From: Nocardioides sp. Soil797 | GTDB taxonomy: Bacteria; Actinomycetota; Actinomycetes; Propionibacteriales; Nocardioidaceae | Reading direction: 5' to 3' | Length of the DNA stretch: 64,000 bases | NCBI GenBank assembly: GCA_001429555.1 | Contig: LMSR01000011.1 | Coordinates: 249,462 to 313,461, forward strand | Shown here: piece by piece, positions 51,884-61,589 of the stretch | Layout of the letters: each line of letters opens with the position of its first letter | Position numbering within the stretch: position 1 is the stretch's first letter | Notes under the pieces: model-generated | What the model was told of the DNA's origin: nothing | Seen by the model: only the letters and a program-made list of their open reading frames with translations | Databases searched by the model: none | Program-made: the position numbers and the translations under genes

Positions 51884-52354
51884 TCACCAGCGGTAGTGGG
51901 CGAAGGCCTTGTTGGACTCGGCCATCTTGTGAGTGTCTTCGCGCTTCTTCACAGCGGCACCGAGGCCGTTGCTGGCGTCGAGGATCTCGTTCATCAGGCG
52001 CTCGGACATCGTCTTCTCGCGACGGTCCTTGGCGTAGCCGACGAGCCAGCGGAGGGCCAGCGTGTTGCCGCGGGTGCCCTTGACCTCGACCGGAACCTGG
52101 TAGGTCGCGCCACCGACACGGCGGGACTTGACCTCGATGGCCGGCTTGACGTTGTCGAGAGCACGCTTGAGCGTGACGACCGGGTCGGTGCCGGTCTTCT
52201 CCTGGCAACCCTCGAGCGCGGTGTAGACGATGCGCTGGGCAACCTGCTTCTTGCCGTCGACGAGAACCTTGCTGACGAGCTGGGAGACGACGGGCGATCC
52301 GAAGACCGGGTCGACGTCGATCGGGCGCTTGGGAGCGGGACCCTTGCGAGGCAT
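51884..52354 (-). CDS. rpsG: 30S ribosomal protein uS7
   Basis: 156 residues, [16 protein letters not shown] start and [14 protein letters not shown] end ([10 protein letters not shown]). Head nucleator. Start overlaps the rpsL stop by 1 bp. Confidence 0.97.
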   Translation of the reverse strand: MPRKGPAPKRPIDVDPVFGSPVVSQLVSKVLVDGKKQVAQRIVYTALEGCQEKTGTDPVVTLKRALDNVKPAIEVKSRRVGGATYQVPVEVKGTRGNTLALRWLVGYAKDRREKTMSERLMNEILDASNGLGAAVKKREDTHKMAESNKAFAHYRW

Positions 52355-52725
52355 TACTTCTCCTTCTTCGCGCCGTAGCGGCTGCGGGCCTGCTTGCGGT
52401 TCTTGACACCCTGGGTGTCGAGCGAGCCGCGAATGATCTTGTAGCGAACACCGGGCAGGTCCTTCACACGACCGCCGCGGACGAGCACGATGCTGTGCTC
52501 CTGAAGGTTGTGACCGACACCCGGGATGTAAGCGGTGACCTCGACGCCGCTCGACAGGCGCACGCGGGCGACCTTGCGGAGAGCGGAGTTCGGCTTCTTC
52601 GGGGTGGTGGTGTAGACGCGCGTGCAGACACCGCGTCGCTGGGGCGAACCCTTGAGGGCAGGCGTCGCGTTCTTGGACGCCTTGTCCTGACGGCCCTTGC
52701 GGACCAACTGCTGAATGGTGGGCAC
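52354..52725 (-). CDS. rpsL: 30S ribosomal protein uS12
   Basis: 123 residues. Decoding-centre protein. The two streptomycin-determining lysines are wild type (TPKKPNS, 43-44; GGRVKDLPG, Lys87), so no rpsL resistance allele is present. Starts at GTG 52725. First gene of the str operon; its promoter lies in the 157-bp gap to the MFS gene. Confidence 0.97.
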   Translation of the reverse strand: MPTIQQLVRKGRQDKASKNATPALKGSPQRRGVCTRVYTTTPKKPNSALRKVARVRLSSGVEVTAYIPGVGHNLQEHSIVLVRGGRVKDLPGVRYKIIRGSLDTQGVKNRKQARSRYGAKKEK

Positions 52726-52882
52726 CTTGGTGGTTCCCCTTCGTTTTGTCTCTCAGAACCCGACGCTCTGCCGGGCACGATGTGTTCTGCCCGCGAGGGG
52801 CCGTGTGTCTGGGTGGTGCAAGAAAAACCGGGTGTTGACGCCACCCCCGAACTCGGGCGTGTCGACCTGATCTGCAGGTGAG

Positions 52883-54184
52883 CTACTTTCGAGCACGCAC
52901 AACGGTCCGGTTGTCCCAGACACGAGGGAACACGTTACCCGGTGCCCCAACGGGGGTCAAAACGACAGATCGGGCCCGTTGCATGCGCCAGAACACCAGG
53001 ACCGCGACCCCGACGCCGGCCATGGTCAGCAACCCGCCGAGCACCAGGGTCCAGCGGGCGCCGAAGGTCTCCCCCACCCAACCGATGATGGGCGATCCGA
53101 GCGGCGTTCCGCCCATCACGATGGTCATGTAGAGCGCCATCACCCGACCCCGCAGCTGCGGATCGGACTCGAGCTGCATGATGCCGTTCGCGGAGTTGAG
53201 CAGGGTGATCACGAAGAAGCCGATGGCCGGGCTGAAGACCGCGAAGGCGACGTACGTCGGCAACAGGCCGGCCACGATCTCGGCGACCCCGAAGCCGAGC
53301 CCGGCCAGGACCAGGAGCCGCATCCGGATCCGGGTGCGGCGAGCGGCCATCAGGGCGCCCGCCAGCGAGCCGATCGCCATGGTGGAGCCGAGGAGCCCGA
53401 ACTCGCCGGCGCCCTTGCCGTAGACATCGGTGGCCATCAGGGCCGAGGTGATCTGGAAGTTCATCCCGAACGTGCCCGCGAAGAACACGATGATCAGGAT
53501 CATCACCATCTTCGGTTGCCCACTGACGTAGCTGACCCCCTCGCGCAGCATTCCCGGCGTACGGGCCACGCGCTTGGGACTGTGCAGCAGCTCCGGGTCC
53601 ATTCGGTCGAGCTGCCAGATGACCGCGGCGTAGGAGGCCGCGTTGATCAGGATCACCCAGCCGGTGGCGCCGGCGCCGCCACCCAGCGCACCGATCATCA
53701 GCCCGGCCAGGCCCGGACCGAGGATGCGCGCCATGTTGAAGGTGGCGGAGTTGAGGCTGACCGCGTTCGGCACCTCACTGGGCTCGACCATCTCGGAGAC
53801 GAAGGACTGGCGCGCGGGCGCGTCGAAGGCTGAGGCCACACCGAAGATGAGAGCGATGGCGTAGACGTGCCACACCTCCACCAGGCCCAGCACGGTGATC
53901 AGGCCGAGGACCAGGGAGGACAGGCCCATCGCCAGCTGGGTCAGCTGCAGGAGCCGGCGCTTCGACATGCGGTCGGCGACCACGCCGGCGTACGGCGAGA
54001 GCAACAGCACGGGCAGGAACTGGAGGCCGGTGGTGATGCCGAGGGCGGTACCGCTGCCGGTCAGTGCCAGGACCAGCCAGTCCTGGGCGACGCGCTGCAT
54101 CCAGGTGCCGGTGTTGGACACGAGACTGCCGGCTGCGTACCGCCGGTAGTTCGGGTTGTGCAGCGAGCGGAAGGTGGGACTCAA
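52883..54184 (-). CDS. MFS transporter, EntS/MFS_3-like
   Basis: 433 residues, about 12 helices. The N-terminus (FRSLHNPNYRRYAAGSLVSN, GTWMQRVAQDWLV) is typical of the enterobactin-exporter-like branch. The TTG at 54184 is the first start after an in-frame stop and has AGGGGTGA upstream. Encoded 175 bp downstream of a MarR gene on the same strand, so it is probably its target. Substrate unknown. Confidence 0.87.
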   Translation of the reverse strand: MSPTFRSLHNPNYRRYAAGSLVSNTGTWMQRVAQDWLVLALTGSGTALGITTGLQFLPVLLLSPYAGVVADRMSKRRLLQLTQLAMGLSSLVLGLITVLGLVEVWHVYAIALIFGVASAFDAPARQSFVSEMVEPSEVPNAVSLNSATFNMARILGPGLAGLMIGALGGGAGATGWVILINAASYAAVIWQLDRMDPELLHSPKRVARTPGMLREGVSYVSGQPKMVMILIIVFFAGTFGMNFQITSALMATDVYGKGAGEFGLLGSTMAIGSLAGALMAARRTRIRMRLLVLAGLGFGVAEIVAGLLPTYVAFAVFSPAIGFFVITLLNSANGIMQLESDPQLRGRVMALYMTIVMGGTPLGSPIIGWVGETFGARWTLVLGGLLTMAGVGVAVLVFWRMQRARSVVLTPVGAPGNVFPRVWDNRTVVRARK

Positions 54185-54359
54185 CGGTGGTCACCCCTGG
54201 CGACTCGCCGAGGGTGGCAGCCGACGCTGGGCGCGGATGCTGGCCACGGCGGAGGCGCGAACGCGGGCCGGAGGCCCGTCGGGCCTGTGACAACGCGGCC
54301 CGGGGCGTGCCCGGGGCGCTGGCCAGACGGCGAGATGTCAGGGGTGATCACCGGGGGTG

Positions 54360-54809
54360 TCAGTCCTCCTCTGCGAGGCGTTGGATGAGTGGGGCGGCAG
54401 CACGCAGGACGGCACGCTCCTCGGCCGTCAGGTCCGTCAGGCGGCGACTGAGCCAGGCGTCACGACGAGCTCGGTCCGCGCGCAACGTCTCCCGCCCCTT
54501 GTCGGTCAGCGCGACCACCACCTGACGGCCGTCGGTCTCGTGCGGGCGCCGGCTGGCGTAGCCACCGTCGACCAGGCAGTTGACGGTGCGTGTCATGGAG
54601 GGCGGCTGCACGCGCTCGCGCCGGGCCAGCTCCCCCACCGTGCACTCGCCGAACCTGTTGAGGCAGCCGAGGACGGCCATCGTGGCGATGCTCAGCTCGT
54701 TGTCAGGGTGTCGCTCCGAGGCCAGTCTGCGGCGCAGGCGCATGACGGAGACACGGAGCTCGGAGGCAAGGCCGGCGTTGGTGCGCGCGGCCTTCTCGAC
54801 GGTGGGCAT
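54360..54809 (-). CDS. MarR family transcriptional regulator
   Basis: 149 residues. HTH and wing: TVGELARRERVQPPSMTRTV and RRPHETDGRQVVVALTDKG. The ATG at 54809 has AAGGA 1 nt upstream-shifted; the promoter region at 54810-54860 has an AT-rich block (TTGTTTAGC). Probably autoregulates and controls the downstream MFS gene. Confidence 0.9.
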   Translation of the reverse strand: MPTVEKAARTNAGLASELRVSVMRLRRRLASERHPDNELSIATMAVLGCLNRFGECTVGELARRERVQPPSMTRTVNCLVDGGYASRRPHETDGRQVVVALTDKGRETLRADRARRDAWLSRRLTDLTAEERAVLRAAAPLIQRLAEED

Positions 54810-54860
54810 GTCCTTAGTCTAGTTCATTACCCTTGCTAAACAAATTGCGCGCGGACGCCG

Positions 54861-55490
54861 TCAGGCGTGCTTCTTCCAGCAGGTCAACACGCTGGCCGCC
54901 ACGGCATAGGCGACGTCTGCTGCCGACAGGTCGCCGTCGGGGCCGAGATGATCGGGAAGTGCGGTTGCGTCGACCTCGAGCGTCTTGTTGTCCTTGATGA
55001 AGACGGCCACCCCGTCGTCGGTCTCGTACGCCGGAAACCCGAGACCGGTCATGCCGACGATGTCCTGCGGGTCATCGAGGGTCGTGCGCAGTGTCTCGAA
55101 GTGATCGCGACCGGACCGAGCATCAGTGGCGTCGTGCACCGAGAGCACGAGCGGACCGTCGGGGAGACTGTAGGTGCAGGTGTACATCGGCTCGGCCCAC
55201 GATGCCTGCCGTGCCGGCGCCTCCTCCAGCCCCGCGATTCGCTCGACGTCGGCAGCGACGTCGCCGGCACAGACCATGCGGGCCGCGGGAGACGGCTCGC
55301 GGCCGGTCGTGTCGCCGGGGTCGCCCATCTCCTCGTCCTTCATCACGGTGCCGTCCGGCATGGTGTGGGAGCCGGAGGCACTGCTGGGTGCCTCTGACGG
55401 CGAGGCGTTCCGGTCTGCGCTGGTGGAGCCGCAACCGGCGAGCAGGAGCCCGGCCATCACGATCACCAAACCCTGCGTCGTGCGATTCAT
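54861..55490 (-). CDS. Hypothetical lipoprotein
   Basis: 209 residues. Signal peptide with lipobox LLLAGCGS; Cys20 or nearby would be lipidated after cleavage. A Ser/Pro-rich stretch follows, then a mixed alpha/beta domain with Cys at MVCAGD and YTCTYS. Not recognised. Divergent from the CHRD-sortase cluster. Confidence 0.75.
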   Translation of the reverse strand: MNRTTQGLVIVMAGLLLAGCGSTSADRNASPSEAPSSASGSHTMPDGTVMKDEEMGDPGDTTGREPSPAARMVCAGDVAADVERIAGLEEAPARQASWAEPMYTCTYSLPDGPLVLSVHDATDARSGRDHFETLRTTLDDPQDIVGMTGLGFPAYETDDGVAVFIKDNKTLEVDATALPDHLGPDGDLSAADVAYAVAASVLTCWKKHA

Positions 55491-55658
55491 CCTGGCTCCC
55501 GTCGTAGCGCATCTCGAACCGATCACCGGTGATTCGTTCCGGCCGCGCTCACGGATTGGTTGGGCAGACCAATCCAACCTTCGGTGTGCTCCGAATCACT
55601 CATCACAGCGCTCGCCTGCAGGATCAGAGAAGGCGGGCCAATGGAGGAGGAATCTTCG

Positions 55659-56423
55659 ATGAAGAAGCCGATTCGAATGCTCATCCCACTGGCGGCAGCA
55701 GCGGTGACCATCGCGATGTCGCCGACCTCGGCGTTCGCCGACGGTGCCGACGGCACCTACCAGACCTCTCTCGATCCGCTGAACGGATCCTCCGGTTCCG
55801 GCATGGCCATGATCACCGTGCAAGGTGACCAGGCCACGGTCCAGATGAGCTGGAGCGGCCTGCCCAAGACCTTCAAGGACGCCGACTACCCGCACGTCCA
55901 GCACATTCACATCGGCAGCGAGGGCACCTGTCCGACGCCCTCCCTCGACAAGAACGGTGACGGCATCGTCGACACTGTCGAGGGAACGCCGGCGTACGGC
56001 GACATCGGCACGACGCTGTCGCTCAAGGGAGACACCAGCCCTGATGCCGGCACCAACATCAAGATCGCGCCCGGGGGCGACACCCTCGAGTACAACCGCA
56101 CCATCACCCTCAGCCAGGACGTGGTCGACTCATTGAGCTCGGGGACCGGCGTGATCGTGGTGCACGGACTCGACCCGGCGACGCTGAGCAAGAAGGCAGC
56201 CGGGGCCAAGAGCAACCTCGTGCCCTCGTTGCCGCTGGCCGCAACCGCTCCTGCACTCTGCGGCGCGCTGGACATGACACCCAAGGGTGGAGTGGACACC
56301 GGTAGCGGTTCGACGTCCGGCGTCGAGAACCTCGGCATGTTCGGCCTCGGAGGCGGACTCCTTGCCGCCGCCGCCGTCGGCATGATGGCTCGACGTCGCA
56401 AGGCCGTCGAGCAGGATGCCTGA
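55659..56423 (+). CDS. CHRD-domain-like secreted protein with C-terminal membrane anchor
   Basis: 254 residues. Signal peptide 1-27, a CHRD-like domain (about 33-200) containing VQHIHIGSEGTCP, where His residues could bind metal, and a C-terminal hydrophobic anchor followed by ARRRKA. No LPXTG motif is present. ATG 55659 has GGAGGAGG upstream; ATG 55641 is an alternative. It directly precedes the sortase gene. Confidence 0.8.
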   Translation: MKKPIRMLIPLAAAAVTIAMSPTSAFADGADGTYQTSLDPLNGSSGSGMAMITVQGDQATVQMSWSGLPKTFKDADYPHVQHIHIGSEGTCPTPSLDKNGDGIVDTVEGTPAYGDIGTTLSLKGDTSPDAGTNIKIAPGGDTLEYNRTITLSQDVVDSLSSGTGVIVVHGLDPATLSKKAAGAKSNLVPSLPLAATAPALCGALDMTPKGGVDTGSGSTSGVENLGMFGLGGGLLAAAAVGMMARRRKAVEQDA

Positions 56424-56446
56424 CCGAAGCCATCAGGGTGCCTGAG

Positions 56447-57154
56447 ATGGACGTCAACGGCGGTCGTCGCGGCGGGCTCCTGCTCGCCGCGGTGGCCGTC
56501 ATCGGCGTCCTGGTCGTCGTCCTGGCAGTGAGAGGCCAGGAGCCCGACCCGCCTCCGGCACCGAAGGACGTCGGCTCCCTCGACGCGACCGCAACTCCAT
56601 CGCAGCGCCCGTCGCAGCGGCCGTCGGAACCGCCGTCGCAGCAGTCGGCTCAGGATCCGGTGGGCCCGGCCAGTGCCCAGCCTCTCGGTCCGTCGTCACC
56701 GGTGTCCATCTCGGTGCCGAGGATCGACGTCAGCTCGGAGGTGATCACACTCGGCACCACTGACGACGGCATCCTCGAGGTGCCGCAGCCGGGCCCCGAC
56801 CTCGACAAGGCCGCGTGGTTCGACAAGTCACCGACTCCGGGACAGCCGGGCCCGGCGATCATCGAGGGCCACGTCTCGACGAAGGAAGGCGGTCCTTCCG
56901 TCTTCTTCGACCTCGCCAGGCTGCGTCCGGGCGACGACATCACCGTCCAGCGCCAGGACGGCACGACGGTGACGTTCGAGGTCTATGCCGTCCGAACGTT
57001 CGCGAAGGACAAGTTCCCGACCCAGCTCGTCTATGGCGGAGACCTGAGCACACCCACCCTGCGCCTGATCACGTGCAGCAACTTCGACGCGAGCATCGGC
57101 CACCACACCGGCAACCTCGTCGTCTTCTCGAAGCTCACCGACGTCCACGACTAG
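56447..57154 (+). CDS. Class F sortase
   Basis: 235 residues: N-terminal membrane helix (11-28), Pro/Ser/Gln-rich linker, and a sortase domain (about 85-235) with His142 in EGHVS and Cys210 in LITCSN. The catalytic Arg that usually follows the Cys is not visible at its usual distance (the sequence there is HHTGNLVVF). An upstream GTG (56438) is possible. Its substrate may be the preceding protein, although that lacks an LPXTG. Confidence 0.85.
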   Translation: MDVNGGRRGGLLLAAVAVIGVLVVVLAVRGQEPDPPPAPKDVGSLDATATPSQRPSQRPSEPPSQQSAQDPVGPASAQPLGPSSPVSISVPRIDVSSEVITLGTTDDGILEVPQPGPDLDKAAWFDKSPTPGQPGPAIIEGHVSTKEGGPSVFFDLARLRPGDDITVQRQDGTTVTFEVYAVRTFAKDKFPTQLVYGGDLSTPTLRLITCSNFDASIGHHTGNLVVFSKLTDVHD

Positions 57155-57179
57155 TAGCTCACAACTCAGGAGAAGGCCG

Positions 57180-57848
57180 ATGAAGGCAATCCGACTGCTC
57201 GCCGTGCCGTTCGCTGCCGTCGTGGTCGTGCTCAGCACGCCGGCCACGTCCAGCGCACACGTCACCATCACCGCCACCCAGACCGGCGCCGGCGCCTCGA
57301 CAGTGCTCACCGCCAGCGTGGGTCACGGGTGCGAGGGTTCGCCCACGACCCGGATGACCTTCCGGATCCCGGAGGAGATCCTGGCCGTGACTCCCACGCG
57401 CAACCCGGAGTGGAACGTGCGCAAGGACATGGTCCGCCTCGACGAACCGGTCACCGACTCCCATGGCAACACCGTGACCGAGCGCGTCGACACCATCACC
57501 TACACAGCACGCACTCCGCTGCCCGACGGTGTCCGCGACACGTTCGAGCTGTCGCTGACCCTGCCGGACTCGGAGGGAGAGACCTTGGTCTTCCCGGTGA
57601 TCCAGACGTGCCAGAAGGGCGAGACAGCCTGGACCGAGGTCGCCGCCGACGGTCAGGACCCGGAGGAACTCGAGGCGCCCGCCCCGACCATCACCACAGG
57701 GCCGGCCGTGGAGCCACCGAGGAATGGGACCGCGGCGGATGACGACGAAGCCTCCGATTCCCGAACACTCCAGATGGGCGCGTTCGGCGTCGGCATCCTG
57801 GGACTCCTGGCTGGAGGGGCGGCCCTGGTCCTGGTTCGTCGTCGCTGA
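57180..57848 (+). CDS. YcnI family copper-associated protein (DUF1775)
   Basis: 222 residues. Signal peptide 1-26, so the mature N-terminus would be His27 (HVTI), a known copper ligand in YcnI. The domain has DTFELSLTLPD and LVFPVIQTCQKGE. C-terminal membrane helix and RRR end. The stop overlaps the next gene start (TGATG), so copper export/uptake genes are coupled. Confidence 0.92.
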   Translation: MKAIRLLAVPFAAVVVVLSTPATSSAHVTITATQTGAGASTVLTASVGHGCEGSPTTRMTFRIPEEILAVTPTRNPEWNVRKDMVRLDEPVTDSHGNTVTERVDTITYTARTPLPDGVRDTFELSLTLPDSEGETLVFPVIQTCQKGETAWTEVAADGQDPEELEAPAPTITTGPAVEPPRNGTAADDDEASDSRTLQMGAFGVGILGLLAGGAALVLVRRR

Positions 57849-59539
57849 TGGCCCGGCCTCTCCCGCGTGGGCCAGGACTCCTGCTGCGGTGGGTGGTGGC
57901 CGGCGTCGTCTGTGTGCTTGCCGTGCTCGGGCCGGCCGGTCCTGCTTCCGCCCATGCGAGCCTGGTCGGCTCCGACCCGGCCGAGGGCGCGGTTCTGGTC
58001 GCCGCCCCACAACAGGCCACCTTGACCTTCGACGAGCCGGTGACGCTGCCCGAGGACGCCGTCCAGGTCTTTGATGCTCAGGGACACCCCGTGGCGTCGG
58101 ACAGTACGGCGCGCGACAAGGACGTGGCCGTCGACCTGCCGGACGGCCTGTCCGACGGCACGTACGTCGTCACCTGGGGCGTCGTCTCCGGCGACGGCCA
58201 CCCGGTCTCGGGATCGCTGACGTTCTCGATCGGCAAGCCCAGCGAGGACGTCGTGACACCCGGCAGCGCGCGTCCCACGGCGTCAGCTGTCTCTGCCGCC
58301 CTGGGCATCGCCCAGGCGGTCACCTACCTGACGCTGTTCCTCGCGGGTGGGCTGCTCCTCTTCGCGAGCGTGCTGCTGCCTGCCGATGCCGGTGCCGCTC
58401 GCGCCCGGAGGCGAACGGTGGGCGTGGCCCGGTGTGCCACGGTCCTCGCCGTGCTCGGGGCGGTGCTGGTGGTGCCACTGACCGCACTGCACCAGCAGTA
58501 CCTCCGCCTCGGCGACATCGCGACCTCGGCTGCCTGGGACCTGCACCTGATCAGGGATGACCTTGCCGTCGCTGCTCTGGTCACGGTCGGTCTGGTGGTG
58601 GCCAGCACCGTCACGTCATGGTCGGGCCCGCCCTGGGATGCCCTCAGCCGCGGAGCCCGGCTGGGTCGGACGGCCATCATCCTGGCGGGAGCTGTCATCG
58701 CGGTGACGGCACCGACCCTCGTCGGTCACCCGCGTCAGACCGCACCGGTCCCTCTGGTGCTCGCCACGGATGCGCTCCACCTGGTCACCGGCGCAATCTG
58801 GGTCGGCGGCCTGGTGGGGCTGGCACTGTCCCTCGGCAGCCTGCGCCGTCATGCCGATGTCGCGGGGCACGCGCTGTCGCGCTTCTCGATCGTGGCAGCC
58901 GCGACGCTCGCGCTCCTCGTCGCCACCGGTTCGTTCATGGCGTGGCGCATCGTGGGCTCGTGGGAGGCGCTCTTCGGCACCCGCTACGGCACGCTGTTGC
59001 TCGTCAAGATCGGGATCGCCCTACTGACCGTCGCCGTGGCCGGCCTCAACAGGTTCGTGCTGCTGCCCCGCTCGTTGGCGGAGGACGGACGCTTCGTCGC
59101 CGTCCGCCGCGCGGTCACGGCGGAGGCAGCGTTGCTGGTCGGCGTACTGATGGTCACCGGCTTCCTGGTGGCGCAGTCGCCGAACCCGGGAGCCGGCGCC
59201 GCGGAGCCGGTCGCGCAGCCCGAGTTCGTCTCCACCGAGGTCGGCGACCTCGAGGTCCTGGTCCTGCTGACCCCGCAGGGCACAGGCCCGAACACCCTGC
59301 ACGTCCATGTCGAGGATGCCTCCGGCCGACCGGTCAGGCCGTACGCCGACCCGGTGGTCGCGATGCATTCGGACGACGTCGACCTGGGACCGGTCCCGTT
59401 GGAGGCTTCGGGCAAGGGCGTCTTCACGGCCCGGGTCGTGATCCCCGAGCCGGGAGACTGGCAGGTCCAGGTGAGCCTGCGGCTCGACGAGTTCGAGAAC
59501 CCGGTCACGACGCTCACGGTGCCGGTCCCGGCGGGCTGA
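57848..59539 (+). CDS. CopC-CopD fusion copper protein
   Basis: 563 residues. Signal peptide 1-35, mature start His36 (HASLVGS), then a CopC domain (FDEPVTLPEDAVQVFD, SGDGHPVSGSLTF, with Cu-binding His), then CopD membrane region of about eight helices (about 140-430), then a C-terminal outer domain resembling FixH/YtkA-like beta sandwich. Moves copper across the membrane. Confidence 0.9.
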   Translation: MARPLPRGPGLLLRWVVAGVVCVLAVLGPAGPASAHASLVGSDPAEGAVLVAAPQQATLTFDEPVTLPEDAVQVFDAQGHPVASDSTARDKDVAVDLPDGLSDGTYVVTWGVVSGDGHPVSGSLTFSIGKPSEDVVTPGSARPTASAVSAALGIAQAVTYLTLFLAGGLLLFASVLLPADAGAARARRRTVGVARCATVLAVLGAVLVVPLTALHQQYLRLGDIATSAAWDLHLIRDDLAVAALVTVGLVVASTVTSWSGPPWDALSRGARLGRTAIILAGAVIAVTAPTLVGHPRQTAPVPLVLATDALHLVTGAIWVGGLVGLALSLGSLRRHADVAGHALSRFSIVAAATLALLVATGSFMAWRIVGSWEALFGTRYGTLLLVKIGIALLTVAVAGLNRFVLLPRSLAEDGRFVAVRRAVTAEAALLVGVLMVTGFLVAQSPNPGAGAAEPVAQPEFVSTEVGDLEVLVLLTPQGTGPNTLHVHVEDASGRPVRPYADPVVAMHSDDVDLGPVPLEASGKGVFTARVVIPEPGDWQVQVSLRLDEFENPVTTLTVPVPAG

Positions 59540-59598
59540 CCGCGTGGTCACGGCGTACGCCGACTGCCCCCTGCGGCGCGGGGTTCTGAAGAGCTCGG

Positions 59599-61080
59599 TC
59601 AGTGCACCCAGGAGCTGATCGGGCTGTAGGCGAAGTAGACGATGAACAGTGCTGCGACGACCCACAACAACGGGTGGATGTCGCGGATCTTCCCGACCAC
59701 GACCTTGATCAGGACGAAGGCGATGAACCCGGCACCGATGCCGACACTGATCGAGTAGGTGAACGGCATCAGCACGATCGTGAGGAATGCCGGGATCGCG
59801 ATCTCCGGGTCACGCCAGTCGATCTCGGTCAGTTGCTGCATCATCAGGAAGCCGACCAGGACGAGCGCGGGCACCGCGGCCTCGGTCGGGATCGCCTTCA
59901 CCAGCGGGGTGAGGAACATCGCGGCCAGGAACAGGAACCCGGTGACGATCGAGGCCAACCCGGTGCGTGCGCCCTCCCCCACACCGGAGGCCGACTCGAT
60001 GTAGGAGGTGTTGGAGGAGACGCCACCTGCGCCACCCGCGATCGCGGCCACGGAGTCGACGACCAGGATCCGCTGCGTGCTCGGCGGGACGCCCTGCTCG
60101 TCGTTCAGTCCGGCCTCCGCACCGATGGCGGTCATCGTGCCCATGGTGTCGAAGAAGTCGGCCAGCATCAGTGTGAAAATCAGGAGTACGGCGGCCAGAA
60201 AGCCGCCCTCGACCGTGTCGAAGGCACCGAAGAGGTTGAACTCACCGATGGTGGCGAAGTCAGGCATGTCGAAGATCGAGCCGTCCAGGGCGGGCACACT
60301 GAGCGCCCAACCGTTGGGGTTGCCGGCACCGTCGCCGACCTTGCCGAGGTCACCGAACGCCTCGACGACCACGGCGAGCACCGTCGCGGCCACGATGCCG
60401 ATCAGGATCGCCCCGCGCACCCTGCGCACCCAGAGCGCCACCATCAGCAGCAGCCCGACGATGAACACCAGCACCGGCCAACCGACCAGGTGGCTGTCCG
60501 GACCGAGCTGCACCGGCACCGAGGTCTCGAACGCGTCCGGGATGCGCGTCACGAAACGAGCGTCGACCAGGCCGACGAGGGTGATGAACAGGCCGATTCC
60601 GACGGAGATGGCCACCTTCAACTGCTGCGGGACGGCGTGGAACACCGCCGTGCGGAAACCGGTGAGCACCAGGACCAGGATCACGATCCCTTCGATCACC
60701 ACCAGGCCCATGGCGTCGGCCCAGGTCGACTGCCGCGCGATCGCGTTGGCCACGAAGACGTTCAGGCCCAGGCCGGTGGCCAGGGCGAGCGGGAAGTTGG
60801 CCACGGCCCCCATCAGGATGGTGAGCAGACCGGCAACCAGGGCGGTGCCGGCGGCGATCGCGGCGAGACCCGAGCCCGGCGTCGTGTCACCGCCCAGGTA
60901 GTGACCCGTCGAGTCCGGCACGTAGCCGAGGATCAGCGGGTTCAGCACGATGATGTAGGCCATGGTCAGGAAGGTGACCAGGCCACCGCGGATCTCCTGT
61001 CCGACGGTGGATCCCCGTTCGGAGATCTTGAAGAAGCGATCGAGGCCCGAGGCGGTCGAGGCCGGTGCAGAAGTGTTCAC
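59599..61080 (-). CDS. NCS2 family purine/pyrimidine permease
   Basis: 493 residues, about 12-14 helices. Motifs NPLILGY near the start and NTSYIESASGVGEGARTGL near the end are those of the AzgA-like guanine/hypoxanthine branch. Substrate not certain. Start GTG 61080. DUF2530 lies divergent. Confidence 0.92.
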   Translation of the reverse strand: MNTSAPASTASGLDRFFKISERGSTVGQEIRGGLVTFLTMAYIIVLNPLILGYVPDSTGHYLGGDTTPGSGLAAIAAGTALVAGLLTILMGAVANFPLALATGLGLNVFVANAIARQSTWADAMGLVVIEGIVILVLVLTGFRTAVFHAVPQQLKVAISVGIGLFITLVGLVDARFVTRIPDAFETSVPVQLGPDSHLVGWPVLVFIVGLLLMVALWVRRVRGAILIGIVAATVLAVVVEAFGDLGKVGDGAGNPNGWALSVPALDGSIFDMPDFATIGEFNLFGAFDTVEGGFLAAVLLIFTLMLADFFDTMGTMTAIGAEAGLNDEQGVPPSTQRILVVDSVAAIAGGAGGVSSNTSYIESASGVGEGARTGLASIVTGFLFLAAMFLTPLVKAIPTEAAVPALVLVGFLMMQQLTEIDWRDPEIAIPAFLTIVLMPFTYSISVGIGAGFIAFVLIKVVVGKIRDIHPLLWVVAALFIVYFAYSPISSWVH

Positions 61081-61164
61081 GGGGCGTAATGCTCGCAGAT
61101 CAGAGCCGATCCGGTCACCCGGGTCGTTCACGCTCCGGTCACCCGGTGGACTAGGTTTCGTGCT

Positions 61165-61455
61165 GTGGAACCCGAGGACCAGCCCAAGACACACGAGATC
61201 GGCAAGCGCACCTACATTGTCGCGCCCGTCGAACCACTGGATGTCGACGGCGTACGCACCCTCGAGGTCGGCACCGGCCTGTGGTTGCTGGGCTTCATCG
61301 CCCTGCTGCCGTTCTACGGCCGCCTTGCCGACAACGGCCAGCTGTGGTGGCTGTGGACCTGCATGGCCGGATTCGGCCTGGGCCTCTTCGGCCTGGAGTT
61401 CTGCCGGCGGCGGCGCCAGGCGCGCGACAAGCCCGCCGGCCCTTCGCACCCCTGA
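61165..61455 (+). CDS. DUF2530 small membrane protein
   Basis: 96 residues, GTG start at 61165. Two hydrophobic segments (about 38-55 and 63-82) and a basic tail (RRRRQARDKP). This family often lies beside NCS2 permease genes in actinobacteria. Function unknown. Confidence 0.85.
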   Translation: MEPEDQPKTHEIGKRTYIVAPVEPLDVDGVRTLEVGTGLWLLGFIALLPFYGRLADNGQLWWLWTCMAGFGLGLFGLEFCRRRRQARDKPAGPSHP

Positions 61456-61459
61456 TCTC

Positions 61460-61575
61460 GATACTCCCTGACGTTCGGGTCCGTGAGGCGGGATACTCCC
61501 TGACGTTCGGGTCCGTGAGGCGGGATAGTCCCTGACGTTCGGGTCCCACCATGGACCGAAACGTCAGGGAGTATC
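61460..61575. repeat. 32-bp tandem repeat with inverted copy
   Basis: Unit GATACTCCCTGACGTTCGGG (plus TCCGTGAGGCGG) starts at 61460, 61492 and 61524 (third copy shortened, one base changed). A reverse-complement copy, GGACCGAAACGTCAGGGAGT, starts at 61553. The third and inverted copies form a hairpin. Sits between convergent genes. Confidence 0.85.
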
Positions 61576-61589
61576 CCCCGGGGGAGCGA

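Noticed and set aside
54810..54860. Possible second MarR operator (TTA-N7-TAA) before the MarR gene at 54809
   Set aside because: Palindrome too weak to call; only an AT-rich promoter-like block is clear.
59602..61089. Plus-strand frame of about 495 codons opposite the NCS2 permease
   Set aside because: Hydrophilic His/Arg/Gln-rich shadow of a membrane protein; no start signals.
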